Source: an uncultured Eubacteriales bacterium (GTDB lineage Bacteria; Bacillota; Clostridia; Oscillospirales; Acutalibacteraceae). Taken from it: a stretch of DNA of 49,822 nt. The notes beneath the pieces were generated by a model, which worked only from the letters and a program-made list of their open reading frames with translations, was not told where the DNA came from and did no database searches. Within the stretch, counting starts at the first letter, position 1, and the number at the start of each line of letters is the position of its first letter. The stretch lies in NCBI GenBank assembly GCA_958417225.1, contig CATZCM010000007.1, positions 1 through 49,822 of the forward strand. Direction: 5' to 3'. Made by a program: the position numbers and the translations under genes. Shown here piece after piece: positions 35,071 through 43,396 of this stretch.

Positions 35071-35107
35071 CAAGGGTACGCTTGAAAAAATGCACAGTGT
35101 GCCCTTG
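35071..35107 (+). terminator. Hairpin between peptide genes and export genes
   Basis: CAAGGGTACGC (35071-35081) pairs with GTGTGCCCTTG (35097-35107), eleven pairs including two wobbles. A T6 run follows 12 nt later. Such partial terminators let peptide genes be expressed above the transporter genes. Confidence 0.55.
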
Positions 35108-35173
35108 ATGACAATATTTTTTCCAGAAATGGATTAATAGATGTGTCCTGTTACGTAAAGGAGGATTACGTTA

Positions 35174-35542
35174 ATGAACAAACTTATAAACTCATTACTT
35201 ATTTTACTCTTCCTATTGACTATATCACTGTGTATAATTTTTAAAAATATTCCTATTTATGCCTATGCATTTTTTTCATTTATTTGTGCCTTACTTGTGT
35301 TGAAAAATAAAGGGTCCCATTTTCAAAAACTTTCTTCTATTATTAGTTTAGCGTGGTTTTTGATCTGCGATCTATTAGCAATTGGACTTAATCTTTTTGC
35401 AAATGTCGATGTAACAGGGCCATCAAGTATAAGTTATGCAATAAGTTTTATGTATTTTGGTCTTATTGTAATTACTTCAGTATTTCCTTTTTTTTACGCA
35501 AAATATAAAAATGGACAGGTAACTCAAAATGAAAAAATTTAA
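35174..35542 (+). CDS. Small membrane protein, probable bacteriocin immunity protein
   Basis: The 122 residues contain four predicted membrane helices (about 7-22, 27-44, 54-76 and 86-110) and a short charged tail. It has no recognisable enzyme motif. Its size, topology and position right after the two peptide genes match immunity proteins of two-peptide bacteriocins, which protect the producer. AAGGAGG serves ATG 35174, and the stop overlaps the next gene by 14 bp. Confidence in the gene is high; in the function moderate. Confidence 0.8.
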   Translation: MNKLINSLLILLFLLTISLCIIFKNIPIYAYAFFSFICALLVLKNKGSHFQKLSSIISLAWFLICDLLAIGLNLFANVDVTGPSSISYAISFMYFGLIVITSVFPFFYAKYKNGQVTQNEKI

Positions 35543-36653
35543 ATTAATATATTATATTGCTATATTTCTTGCTATTTCGCTTTCGATATATACTTTTTGC
35601 TTATTCCTCATAAATGCTCACATGGCATCAAAAATGTGGACTTACTGTATTATCACTATAATTTTCTCTTTATTTGCAGGGACTATCCTTCAAACCGCAT
35701 TTCACGAAATTGGACATGTTATTTTTGGAACAATAACAAGATACAAATTTGTATGTATGCGTATTTTCTATCTAGTAGTCCAATCCCAGCATAATAAAAT
35801 ACATTTCACTCAAAATCAAATACGTGGAGTTTTTGGATACACTGTGATGTCACCAACCTCATCTGAATATAAGACACAACCGTTTGTCTTATATTCACTA
35901 GGTGGAGTTATTTTTAATGCAATTTTATCTTTGATATTATTCTCAATTGCAATTGCTACTAACATTAATATTTATTGTAAAGTTGTTTTTTTTGTATGTA
36001 GTTTTATGGGGCTTGTTTTTGTAATAAGAAACGGAATTCCAAATATTGTGAACGGGCTTGCAAACGACGGGTATAATGCGTATTCGCAACTAAAGCACGA
36101 TGCAACCCATGAATCCATGTATAAGCAATTAAAAATCCTATCGGCACTATACGATGGGATACATCCTAATCAAATGCCAAAAGAATGGTTTTTGTGGAAC
36201 AAGAATGATCCTGATGTAACAAATAATCCATTGCTCGTTAATAACCTATTGAATTACTGTGGAAAACTCATGGAAGAAAAAAACTTTACTGCTGCAAAAA
36301 GTACATTTGAGCATATTGCTCACGATGTAGATAAATCATTTTCGATTTACATAAATGAAGCCAAATGTGAACTTTTGTTCCTCGCTCTTATAAATGGTGA
36401 AAACATACAGAATATATACACTGATGAGTTGAAACAGTATTTAAAAATAACTAGAACGTGTTTAAATAAAAAGCATGTAATGTATGCGCTTTATCTAATA
36501 CACGAAAAGGATCAAGTTAAGGCTAATTCCGTTTATAATGAAACTTTAAAGCTTTCAGAAAACTACATACCAAAAGCTGAAGCTGAAATGGAATTAGAAA
36601 TGATAGATTATATAAAGAAAAATCTCCAAAAAGAGAGAATAGGAGCTATATGA
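35529..36653 (+). CDS. M50-type membrane metalloprotease with helical C-terminal domain
   Basis: The first 165 residues hold four or five membrane helices and the zinc motif HEIGH (His59, Glu60, His63) in TAFHEIGHVIFG. A second metal ligand is probably Asp180 in GIPNIVNGLANDGYN, the M50-type distal motif. LGGVIFNAILS is typical of site-2-like proteases. Residues about 190-374 are soluble and helical, with a TPR-like look (LMEEKNFTAAKSTFEHIA). M50-like proteins occur in several peptide-antibiotic operons, such as yyd of Bacillus, but their role is seldom known. It could trim or degrade the peptides or give immunity. Overlaps both neighbours (14 and 4 bp), so it is a true operon member. Confidence 0.85.
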   Translation: MKKFKLIYYIAIFLAISLSIYTFCLFLINAHMASKMWTYCIITIIFSLFAGTILQTAFHEIGHVIFGTITRYKFVCMRIFYLVVQSQHNKIHFTQNQIRGVFGYTVMSPTSSEYKTQPFVLYSLGGVIFNAILSLILFSIAIATNINIYCKVVFFVCSFMGLVFVIRNGIPNIVNGLANDGYNAYSQLKHDATHESMYKQLKILSALYDGIHPNQMPKEWFLWNKNDPDVTNNPLLVNNLLNYCGKLMEEKNFTAAKSTFEHIAHDVDKSFSIYINEAKCELLFLALINGENIQNIYTDELKQYLKITRTCLNKKHVMYALYLIHEKDQVKANSVYNETLKLSENYIPKAEAEMELEMIDYIKKNLQKERIGAI

Positions 36654-38839
36654 AATATTATTGTATTAAACAGCATGACACAGCAGACTGCGGTGCTGCT
36701 TGTCTTGCGACTATATTCAAATATTACAATCTAAATCTACCAATTTCAAAAATACGCGATATTGCATCTACTACTACCCAAGGAACAAATGTATACGGAA
36801 TGATAAGAGCTGCGGAAAGTTTAGGTTTTTCGGCAAAAGGCGTTAAGGGTGACCAAAGCGCTTTTTTTTCTGAGTTTAGTTTACCTGCCATTGCACATGT
36901 AATAAACAATAAAAACTTGCTACATTATATTGTAATATATAAAATAACAAAAAAAGTGATTGTTGTTGCGGATCCTGCAAAAGGTATCGTAAAGTATAAA
37001 CCAGAAGACTTCTTTAAAATTTGGACTGGAATCCTAATAATTCTCGCCCCTAATTCAGAATTTAAGTCACCTAATAAAAATGAAAAAACCTGTAGTAATT
37101 TCTCAAAATTTCTATCACTACTTACTCCGCACAAGAGTTTACTATTTGGGATTTTTGTGACGTCAGTCGTAATAACTATACTTGGCATACTTGCGTCATT
37201 TTATTTTAAAATAATAATTGATTCTATTGTGCCAAACACTTTGTTCACAACACTAACATTCATATCAATTACCTCAATTGGGTTATACGTATTGAAGGCA
37301 CTTCTAGAATTTTGCCGAAATCAACTTATGCTTTACCTTAGCCAAAAAATTGATATTCCCTTGATACTTGGATTTTACCAACATGTTCTAAAGTTACCTA
37401 TGAGATTCTTTGATTCACACAAGATAGGTGAAATCATCTCGCGGTTTATGGATGCGTCCAAAATACGTGAGGCTATTTCAAGTGCTACATTGACTATTTT
37501 AGTTGACACATTTATGGCTATAATCGGTGGTGTTGTGCTTTACATACAAAACCAAAAATTGTTTGCTGTGTCTATTGTCATACTTATTTTGTATGCGGTT
37601 GTTGTTTTAATTTATAATAAGCCTATTAATCAAATTAACAAAAAAGTCTTAAATGAAAACTCTGAACTTACATCTCATCTAGTTGAATCCATTGAAGGAA
37701 TTGAAACAATAAAGTCATTTAATCTGGAGACTAGGTCTCGGAACAAAACTGAACTGTTATTTGTCAGATTTCTTAAAAGTTTTTTTCATAATGGATTTTT
37801 AGTCAACTGTCAACAAACACTCACCAATACGCTAGCAATAATCGGAAAAACCGCAATACTATGGATCGGGACATTTGACGTCCTTTCAGGAAAATCAACT
37901 CTTGGTCAACTTATCACATTTAGTGCATTAATGGTGTATTTCTTAGAACCAATAAAAAATTTAATCAATTTGCAAGCCACACTGCAAACCGCATTTGTGG
38001 CAGCAAATAGATTCTATGATGTGTTAGATTTACCGACTGAGCTCGATGAACAAAAATCAACTAATCTTCAAAATGTATCACTTCGTGAAAAAATTCGTAT
38101 TTCAAACCTTGATTTTCGGTACGGATCCCAACAGTTAACACTTCACAATATTAACTTGTCTATCTCAAAAGGTCAAAAAGTTGCATTAGTTGGTGAAAGT
38201 GGGTCAGGTAAAACAACTCTTGCAAAACTACTTACAAGATTATATACATGGGAAAATGGTGACATCTATATTGGAAATTATAACTTAAAGGATGTTTCCA
38301 TAAATACGCTACGTGAAAAAATAGCTTATGTATCTCAAGATACTTTTTTGTTTAATGGATCAATCATTGAAAATCTTACATTAGGAAATTCAACTATTAC
38401 CCTCGATGATGTTGTTCGAGTGTGTGAATTGACGACAGCTAGCAATTTTATTGATAAATTACCACTAAGGTATAATACTGTAATAGAAGAAAATGGGGCA
38501 AATTTATCTGGTGGACAAAAGCAGCGATTAGCTATAGCTAGAGCTCTACTCCAAAATCCAGATATACTTATTCTGGATGAAGCTACTAGCAATCTCGATT
38601 CTATTACAGAAAAGGCGATTGAACAAACTATCAACAGTATTTCACAAAATGTCACTGTAATCATAATCGCTCACAGATTGAGTACTATACGAAATTGCGA
38701 TACAATTTTCGTTATGGAGAACGGAAAAATAATAGAGAGCGGAACTCACGATGAACTCATGAAAAACAGAAAAAATTACTTTGAATTCTGGAGTGAACAA
38801 TTTGAAGAAAACGTTGGGAGTGAGAAGTATGCAAGCTGA
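36650..38839 (+). CDS. Peptidase-containing ABC transporter (C39), bacteriocin exporter
   Basis: The transporter removes double-glycine leaders and exports the cores. The 729 residues show three parts. The C39 peptidase has all catalytic residues: Cys14 in QHDTADCGAACLATI, His92 in LLHYIVIYKI, Asp108 in VVADPAKG. A six-helix membrane domain covers about 155-440. The nucleotide-binding domain has GESGSGKTT, LSGGQKQRLAIARAL, ILILDEATS and the switch His in IIAHRLSTI. It starts inside the end of the protease gene (ATGA overlap). All motifs are intact, so it should process the two GG-leader peptides. Confidence 0.96.
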   Translation: MKYYCIKQHDTADCGAACLATIFKYYNLNLPISKIRDIASTTTQGTNVYGMIRAAESLGFSAKGVKGDQSAFFSEFSLPAIAHVINNKNLLHYIVIYKITKKVIVVADPAKGIVKYKPEDFFKIWTGILIILAPNSEFKSPNKNEKTCSNFSKFLSLLTPHKSLLFGIFVTSVVITILGILASFYFKIIIDSIVPNTLFTTLTFISITSIGLYVLKALLEFCRNQLMLYLSQKIDIPLILGFYQHVLKLPMRFFDSHKIGEIISRFMDASKIREAISSATLTILVDTFMAIIGGVVLYIQNQKLFAVSIVILILYAVVVLIYNKPINQINKKVLNENSELTSHLVESIEGIETIKSFNLETRSRNKTELLFVRFLKSFFHNGFLVNCQQTLTNTLAIIGKTAILWIGTFDVLSGKSTLGQLITFSALMVYFLEPIKNLINLQATLQTAFVAANRFYDVLDLPTELDEQKSTNLQNVSLREKIRISNLDFRYGSQQLTLHNINLSISKGQKVALVGESGSGKTTLAKLLTRLYTWENGDIYIGNYNLKDVSINTLREKIAYVSQDTFLFNGSIIENLTLGNSTITLDDVVRVCELTTASNFIDKLPLRYNTVIEENGANLSGGQKQRLAIARALLQNPDILILDEATSNLDSITEKAIEQTINSISQNVTVIIIAHRLSTIRNCDTIFVMENGKIIESGTHDELMKNRKNYFEFWSEQFEENVGSEKYAS

Positions 38840-39872
38840 TATAATATCAATTCAAGATTTATCAGACAGTAAAGAAGTACTATTAAAAAAGGTCCCAATC
38901 TCAATAAAAGTTTCTATTATTATTACATTGTCTGTATTAGTGGTATTATTAATTGTTATGTGTTTTTGTCATATTGATATATGTGTGCCTGCATCTGGAG
39001 AACTTCGCCCATATGTAGACCAACCTTCTGTTAGTTCGAACAGTGGCGGAAAAATTATTACTTCATACCACAAATCTGGTGATCAGATACGCTGTGGGGA
39101 ACCTTTGTTTGATCTTTGCCGTGAAAATCTCGAAAAACAAAAAAATATGATACAGAGTGAAATCAATAAAAAAGAACATTCCTTGTGGTGCAATAACCGG
39201 TTTTTAAAATCGATAGAGAAAAATCAAAATTTGTGTGAAAAGAACTCAGAACAATATGACCAATTCGAAAACTACAAATTTGAAATTACCCAATTAGAAA
39301 ATTCAGATGCCCAATCTTGTGGTATGACGACCAAAACGCTTGATTGTGAAAAAAATAAAATTAAAACTTCTTATATATCTAACGCACAACAAATTATCGA
39401 TAAGTTAAATACCGAAAAAATTTCATTAGAACTACAACTGTCAACTATTTTAGATTCTATTGAAAAAACGTCAATTGTTGCTGTGTCTGACGGAATTTTA
39501 AATTTGAACAAAAATTTGCTTCCTGGTGAAGTTATTCCACCTAACACTGATATTGGATACATTGTTCCAAATAAAAATAATTTGAAAGTAAGCATATTTG
39601 TTCCAGAAAAATATATATCTGTGCTACACATTGATCAGGATGTTGTATTTACATTAGACTCGCCGTATTTGAAAAAGCGCATTACAGGAAAAATATATCA
39701 GATATCACCAGATAGTGTTACAGATAAAGGGTCTTTACAAGCGTACTATCATGTTGAATCCTCAGTTTTAAATTGTGAAGAACAAACGAATCTTCGTCCT
39801 GGTATGAAGGTAAAGCCTCACATCGTTACTGGGAGACAGACCTTTTTTGATTATATTTTAAGTTTGCTCTGA
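38829..39872 (+). CDS. HlyD-type secretion adaptor of the bacteriocin exporter
   Basis: Such adaptors work with C39 transporters of lactic-acid-bacteria type (ComA/ComB, LagD/LagE). The 347 residues have one membrane helix at about 24-47 and a lipoyl-like half motif around GKIITSYHKSGDQIRCGEPL. A coiled coil follows at about 90-190. The second half motif is VAVSDGILNLNKNLLPGEVI. The last part is a beta-barrel. The opening from 38781 lies within the transporter gene; ATG 38829 follows GGGAGTG and is the start, overlapping the transporter by 11 bp. It is the last gene of the operon. Confidence 0.9.
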   Translation: MQADIISIQDLSDSKEVLLKKVPISIKVSIIITLSVLVVLLIVMCFCHIDICVPASGELRPYVDQPSVSSNSGGKIITSYHKSGDQIRCGEPLFDLCRENLEKQKNMIQSEINKKEHSLWCNNRFLKSIEKNQNLCEKNSEQYDQFENYKFEITQLENSDAQSCGMTTKTLDCEKNKIKTSYISNAQQIIDKLNTEKISLELQLSTILDSIEKTSIVAVSDGILNLNKNLLPGEVIPPNTDIGYIVPNKNNLKVSIFVPEKYISVLHIDQDVVFTLDSPYLKKRITGKIYQISPDSVTDKGSLQAYYHVESSVLNCEEQTNLRPGMKVKPHIVTGRQTFFDYILSLL

Positions 39873-39876
39873 AGCT

Positions 39877-39915
39877 GAGTAGAAAACCGTTCATTTAATG
39901 AATGATTTTCTACTC
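39877..39915 (+). terminator. Hairpin at the end of the bacteriocin operon
   Basis: GAGTAGAAAA (39877-39886) pairs with TTTTCTACTC (39906-39915), with an inner TTCATT/AATGAA stem. The T-run is missing, possibly because the intron relic begins here. Confidence 0.6.
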
Positions 39916-40256
39916 GACTTGCATGTTTGATACGCACATTTACTTGGAGATGAGAGTGCGTTACAAATTTGGCGGTAAGAACTGCTAGTCAAGCACAATG
40001 ATATAAAACTTGAGAAAATTATGAATACCCGAATGAAAAAAATGCTAAGGCAGAAATACTAGAAAAAGCCATTGAGCTGTTGCAGTTAGTGAAATATTAA
40101 CACATGTTTTAACAGACAAAAAACTTGCACACAGAAAATATATCATAATATCCTCTGTGTGCAAATTTATAAATTTAATATAATTGAACCATCGTGTACC
40201 TAACAGTGAGACAAAAGGTCGGCTACTTAACTAATAAGTAGCCGACCTTTTCGAGC
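39916..40256 (+). mobile_element. Decayed group IIC intron with 5' and 3' ends, centre deleted
   Basis: The relic starts behind the operon hairpin, as expected for this class. Its 5' part (GAGATGAGAGTGCG, then GGCGGTAAGAACTGCTAG, 39945-39988) resembles domain I of the Oceanobacillus intron. Its 3' part resembles the intact-core copy: 40103-40150 matches the maturase C-terminus (TDKKLAHRKY), ATTGAACCATCGTGTACC (40184-40201) is a damaged domain V, and AAGGTCGGCTACTTAACTAA begins domain VI. Most of domains I-IV is gone. Confidence 0.75.
40213..40256 (+). terminator. Perfect 16-bp hairpin derived from intron domain VI
   Basis: AAAGGTCGGCTACTTA (40214-40229) pairs without mismatch with TAAGTAGCCGACCTTT (40235-40250) around ACTAA. 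TC follows, and runs of A before and T after make it a possible two-way terminator between the bacteriocin operon and the converging tRNA-Val. Confidence 0.65.
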
Positions 40257-40264
40257 AAAAAAAA

Positions 40265-40341
40265 TGGTGGACATAACGGGACTCGAACCCATGACCTCTC
40301 GCGTGTGAGGCGAGCGCTCTAACCAGCTGAGCTATACGTCC
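40265..40341 (-). tRNA. tRNA-Val (anticodon CAC)
   Basis: Cloverleaf on the minus strand starting GGACGTATAGCTCAGC. The anticodon stem CTCGC/GCGAG encloses CTCACAC, giving CAC. T-arm ATGGGTTCGAGTCCCGT; CCA encoded. Confidence 0.95.
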
Positions 40342-40832
40342 AAATTGATGAATAAAAAAATGTTAACTTAACAGTTTTCCGATTAACTATTTATTTCAAT
40401 AGTGCAATGCCCCCATACTTTTCGGAACCGGGAAAATTTTTGCAAACATTTAACGCACTTCTAAAACTCTTATAAAAATCATCTTGAAGACGAGAGTAAA
40501 CTTATCTTCAATCTAAAATAAAAATTCTTCCCTTGCTTTAAACACATAGTCAAACACTATCAACTTTCTACTTACTGAAACAATACTGTACAAAAAGCAC
40601 GGTGGTGAAAACCAAACATTCGTATTGAAATGTGATAGGACAAACGACAGCAAAAACAGAGTGTATCGAGACTAAACAAAAAATAAAAGAAGAACCGATT
40701 AAACTAAAATCCCTTACATTATTACAGTAAAACACTCCGGGAAATCATCCTGTTAACTACATATTTAAATAAAGGAAGATTGAAATTCTATCAAAAATAA
40801 ACTGAAAATGCAATCACCTAAAAAAGGTGATA
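40342..40832. other. Intergenic region between tRNAs
   Basis: These 491 bp are AT-rich and show no open frame with a ribosome site. A short inverted repeat ATCACCT/AGGTGAT (40813-40832) precedes tRNA-Glu's 3' end and could end the tRNA-Met-Glu transcript. Otherwise I see nothing. Confidence 0.5.
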
Positions 40833-40907
40833 TGGTGACCCGGACGAGAATCGAACTCGTGTTACCGCCGTGAAAGGGCGGTGTCTTAACCGCTTGACCA
40901 CCGGGCC
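40833..40907 (-). tRNA. tRNA-Glu (anticodon UUC)
   Basis: Minus-strand cloverleaf starting GGCCCGGTGGTCAAGCGG. Anticodon loop CTTTCAC between ACCGCC and GGCGGT; T-arm ACGAGTTCGATTCTCGT; CCA encoded. It lies 5 bp behind tRNA-Met. Confidence 0.95.
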
Positions 40908-40912
40908 ATAAA

Positions 40913-40989
40913 TGGTAGCGGTAATTGGATTTGAACCAATGACACTTCGGGTATGAACCGAATGCTCTAGCCAACTGAGCTATACCGCC
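40913..40989 (-). tRNA. tRNA-Met (anticodon CAU, elongator type)
   Basis: Minus-strand cloverleaf starting GGCGGTATAGCTCAGTTGG. Anticodon loop TTCATAC in stem TTCGG/CCGAA. The A-U-free first pair and D-arm fit elongator Met rather than initiator; a lysidine-type Ile tRNA is less likely. CCA encoded. Confidence 0.9.
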
Positions 40990-41008
40990 ATCACATATTT
41001 ACATTCTT

Positions 41009-41036
41009 ATTATATCACAATTTAGCGGTTTGTCAA
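41009..41036 (-). promoter_or_regulatory. Promoter of the tRNA-Met-Glu unit
   Basis: Perfect TTGACA (41036-41031) and perfect TATAAT (41014-41009) with a 16-bp spacer on the minus strand, 19 bp before the tRNA. Confidence 0.8.
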
Positions 41037-41110
41037 TAGGTTATTTTAAATTTTTCTCAGTTGAATAAAAAATGGACAAAGCTTTGCGTTAATTGATACA
41101 ATACGTCTAG

Positions 41111-41803
41111 TCATGTATTTTGTAATTTTGCGTCTATAATTAGATATTTAGTTGTATTTAGGCAGATTTTACTTATTGTATGGATTATGAATTTCTGGTT
41201 TCGTGGAAGCAAAATTTCATATTGATGATTTATTTGTTTTGACATGCGCTTGGCCATGTTATCTGTGGCACAAATTCGAGTTCCAATTGGAATATCTATG
41301 CAGAATAATGCGTCCGGTTTGGTGGATTTTTCTTCATGATAGAATTTACGATTGTTATTTATGGCCTGCATTGCATACGGTTTTGAAATAGTGGTACTCA
41401 TGTAAGCGGGTTCTAAGTACGTGATTCCAATAAATTCGCGAAAATTTTTAAATGAAATGCTTTTGTCAAAATGCGCAAAGAGTCGATTGAGATCTTTGTG
41501 TATTACTCCTTTGTACAGTTTTAAGTTGTGTGTAGTTCTTTTGCCCGATTGCAGGAATTTGTCAATTTGAGGGATGAACTTTCCGGGGAAGTTCTTGTTG
41601 TTAAGTATTTTTTCATTTAAATCTTGATGTGAAGCGATAGTTTCCTTTATGAGGAGATTAATATCATGGCAAGTTGTGTAAAAATATATTGCTTCAGCTT
41701 GTAAGTCAGTGGCGCGAGCCGTATCGTAATCGGAAAGTTTTTGGTACGCTTTGCACCTAGTATCAAAGTCATTACAGGATAATTTAGAAAATAAATTGTC
41801 CAT
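41111..41803 (-). CDS. ADP-ribosyltransferase-fold protein (C3/exoenzyme-like)
   Basis: The 230 residues match the bacterial ADP-ribosyltransferase exotoxin fold in order: YTTCHDINLLIK (helical alpha-3 region), LKLYKGV (NAD-binding strand), YLEPAYMSTTIS (STS-type motif, Ser136), and NHQYEILLPRNQKF with Gln194-x-Glu196. A QxE pair is typical of C3-like enzymes that modify Asn, whereas ExE enzymes modify Arg. The strand that normally holds the catalytic Arg (YRG) has Lys98, so activity is uncertain. No signal peptide is seen. AGGAGG lies 7 nt before ATG 41803. It is monocistronic with a strong promoter. It could be an effector exported by another route, or an enzyme acting in the cell. Confidence 0.82.
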   Translation of the reverse strand: MDNLFSKLSCNDFDTRCKAYQKLSDYDTARATDLQAEAIYFYTTCHDINLLIKETIASHQDLNEKILNNKNFPGKFIPQIDKFLQSGKRTTHNLKLYKGVIHKDLNRLFAHFDKSISFKNFREFIGITYLEPAYMSTTISKPYAMQAINNNRKFYHEEKSTKPDALFCIDIPIGTRICATDNMAKRMSKQINHQYEILLPRNQKFIIHTISKICLNTTKYLIIDAKLQNT

Positions 41804-41833
41804 TTTAAATCCTCCTATTTTCATTTCAATACT

Positions 41834-41862
41834 ATTATATAGGTTTTTGGAGTTTTTTTCAA
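41834..41862 (-). promoter_or_regulatory. Promoter of the ADP-ribosyltransferase-like gene
   Basis: TTGAAA (41862-41857) and perfect TATAAT (41839-41834) are 17 bp apart on the minus strand. Confidence 0.7.
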
Positions 41863-41933
41863 TATATAATTTGTTGTACTTTATGCACTACAAAATGTGT
41901 GTTTTTTTATTTTGGTTTTTATAATTTGAAGAC

Positions 41934-41962
41934 TTGAATTTTTTTGATTTTTGGTATAAAAT
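41934..41962 (+). promoter_or_regulatory. Promoter of the pgk-tpiA-gpmI operon
   Basis: TTGAAT (41934-41939) and TAAAAT (41957-41962) with 17 bp between them; the leader is about 55 nt. It lies back to back with the ADP-ribosyltransferase-like promoter. Confidence 0.6.
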
Positions 41963-42024
41963 ACTATTGTAGCCATATTGATGTTGTATGGTTTATAAAA
42001 GTTTTAAGGAGTTGTTTTAATTAC

Positions 42025-43218
42025 ATGGATTACTTAAATAAAAAAACAATTGAAGACATTGATGTGAATGGAAAGAAAGTTTTAGTTCGTTGTGACTTTA
42101 ATGTTCCATTTGATGACGACGGTAACATAAGTGACCATAAAAGAATTGATGAATCGCTTAAGACTATTAAGTACTTGCTGTCTAAAAATGCAAAAGTGAT
42201 ACTATGCTCACATCTTGGGAGACCAAAGGGTACGTTTGATCCGAAATTTTCTTTAAAACCAGTAGCAGATTATCTGCGAGAAGTACTCGATACAAAGGTG
42301 ACTATGGCTAAAGATGTTATTGGGGATGATGCAAAAACATTAACAGCTACCATGAACCCAGGAGAAGTAGTTGTTTTGGAGAATGTTAGGTTTCATAAAG
42401 AGGAAACAGAAAATGATAAAAATTTTGCAAAGGCTCTTGCATCACTTGCAGATGTTTTTGTGAATGATGCATTTGGAACAGCTCATAGAGCACATGCATC
42501 TACTGCAGGAGTGGCGGAATTCTTGCCGGCTGTGTGTGGATATTTGATAGAAAAAGAACTTACTGTTATGGGTAATGCTCTAGCTAATCCAAAACGTCCT
42601 TTAGTTGCAGTTTTGGGTGGAGCAAAAGTTTCTGACAAAATTGGAGTTATTAGTAATTTATGTGAAAAAGTAGATACACTTATTGTTGGTGGCGGTATGT
42701 CGTATACTTTTATGAAAGCTAGAGGATTTTCAGTTGGAACATCACTTTGCGAAGATGATAAGCTTGATTTGGCAAAGGATATGATGGAGAAAGCTAAGAA
42801 AAATGGTGTAAAGTTCTTACTTCCTCTGGATTATAAAGTGTCTAAAGAATTTGCACCAGATGCACAAAGTAAGATTGTTGATTGTGATAAGATCCCTGAT
42901 GATTATATGGGAATGGATATTGGTCCGAAAACTCAAAAATTATTTTCAGATGCTCTTCGTGGAGCCGGGACAGTGATTTGGAATGGTCCAATGGGGGTTT
43001 CTGAATGGGAAAATTTTGCGACCGGAACTGATTGTATTGCTCATGTTTTGGCCGATGGTGATATGATATCTATTATTGGGGGAGGAGATTCAGCAGCAGC
43101 TATTGAGAAATTAGGATATGCTGATAAAATGACCCATATTTCTACTGGCGGAGGAGCTTCACTTAAATTTTTGGAAGGAAAAGTACTACCAGGAATAGCA
43201 GCTCTTTCAGATAAATGA
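42025..43218 (+). CDS. pgk: Phosphoglycerate kinase
   Basis: Pgk makes ATP from 1,3-bisphosphoglycerate in glycolysis. The 397 residues include VLVRCDFNVPFDDDGNISD, CSHLGRPKG, VFVNDAFGTAHRAHAST, LGGAKVSDKIGVI and IIGGGDSAAAIEKLG. The opening from 41944 reaches into the promoter; ATG 42025 gives the conserved N-terminus MDYLNKKTIEDID. The AAGGAG site is 13 nt away, slightly long. gap, usually upstream, is not here. Confidence 0.97.
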   Translation: MDYLNKKTIEDIDVNGKKVLVRCDFNVPFDDDGNISDHKRIDESLKTIKYLLSKNAKVILCSHLGRPKGTFDPKFSLKPVADYLREVLDTKVTMAKDVIGDDAKTLTATMNPGEVVVLENVRFHKEETENDKNFAKALASLADVFVNDAFGTAHRAHASTAGVAEFLPAVCGYLIEKELTVMGNALANPKRPLVAVLGGAKVSDKIGVISNLCEKVDTLIVGGGMSYTFMKARGFSVGTSLCEDDKLDLAKDMMEKAKKNGVKFLLPLDYKVSKEFAPDAQSKIVDCDKIPDDYMGMDIGPKTQKLFSDALRGAGTVIWNGPMGVSEWENFATGTDCIAHVLADGDMISIIGGGDSAAAIEKLGYADKMTHISTGGGASLKFLEGKVLPGIAALSDK

Positions 43219-43396
43219 TTTAAGATGTGTTTAATCTGTTCTTTTTTTAACTTTGATAACTTATAACTGTTTTGCTAGAATGATAGAATTTGTCAAAATA
43301 GTTTATTGATTAGCTTATTTTCGTCTTCTGTCATCAGTAATCCTAAACCCATTTATGGGATGGGCAGTTCATTTTATATACAAAGGAGTAATTATT

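Noticed and set aside
36650..38839. Lipid-flippase type ABC exporter
   Set aside because: An intact C39 peptidase domain and the adjacent GG-leader peptides define it as a peptide exporter.
41203..41391. Plus-strand open frame within the ADP-ribosyltransferase-like gene
   Set aside because: It is antisense to a gene with clear motifs and a ribosome site, and has neither itself.
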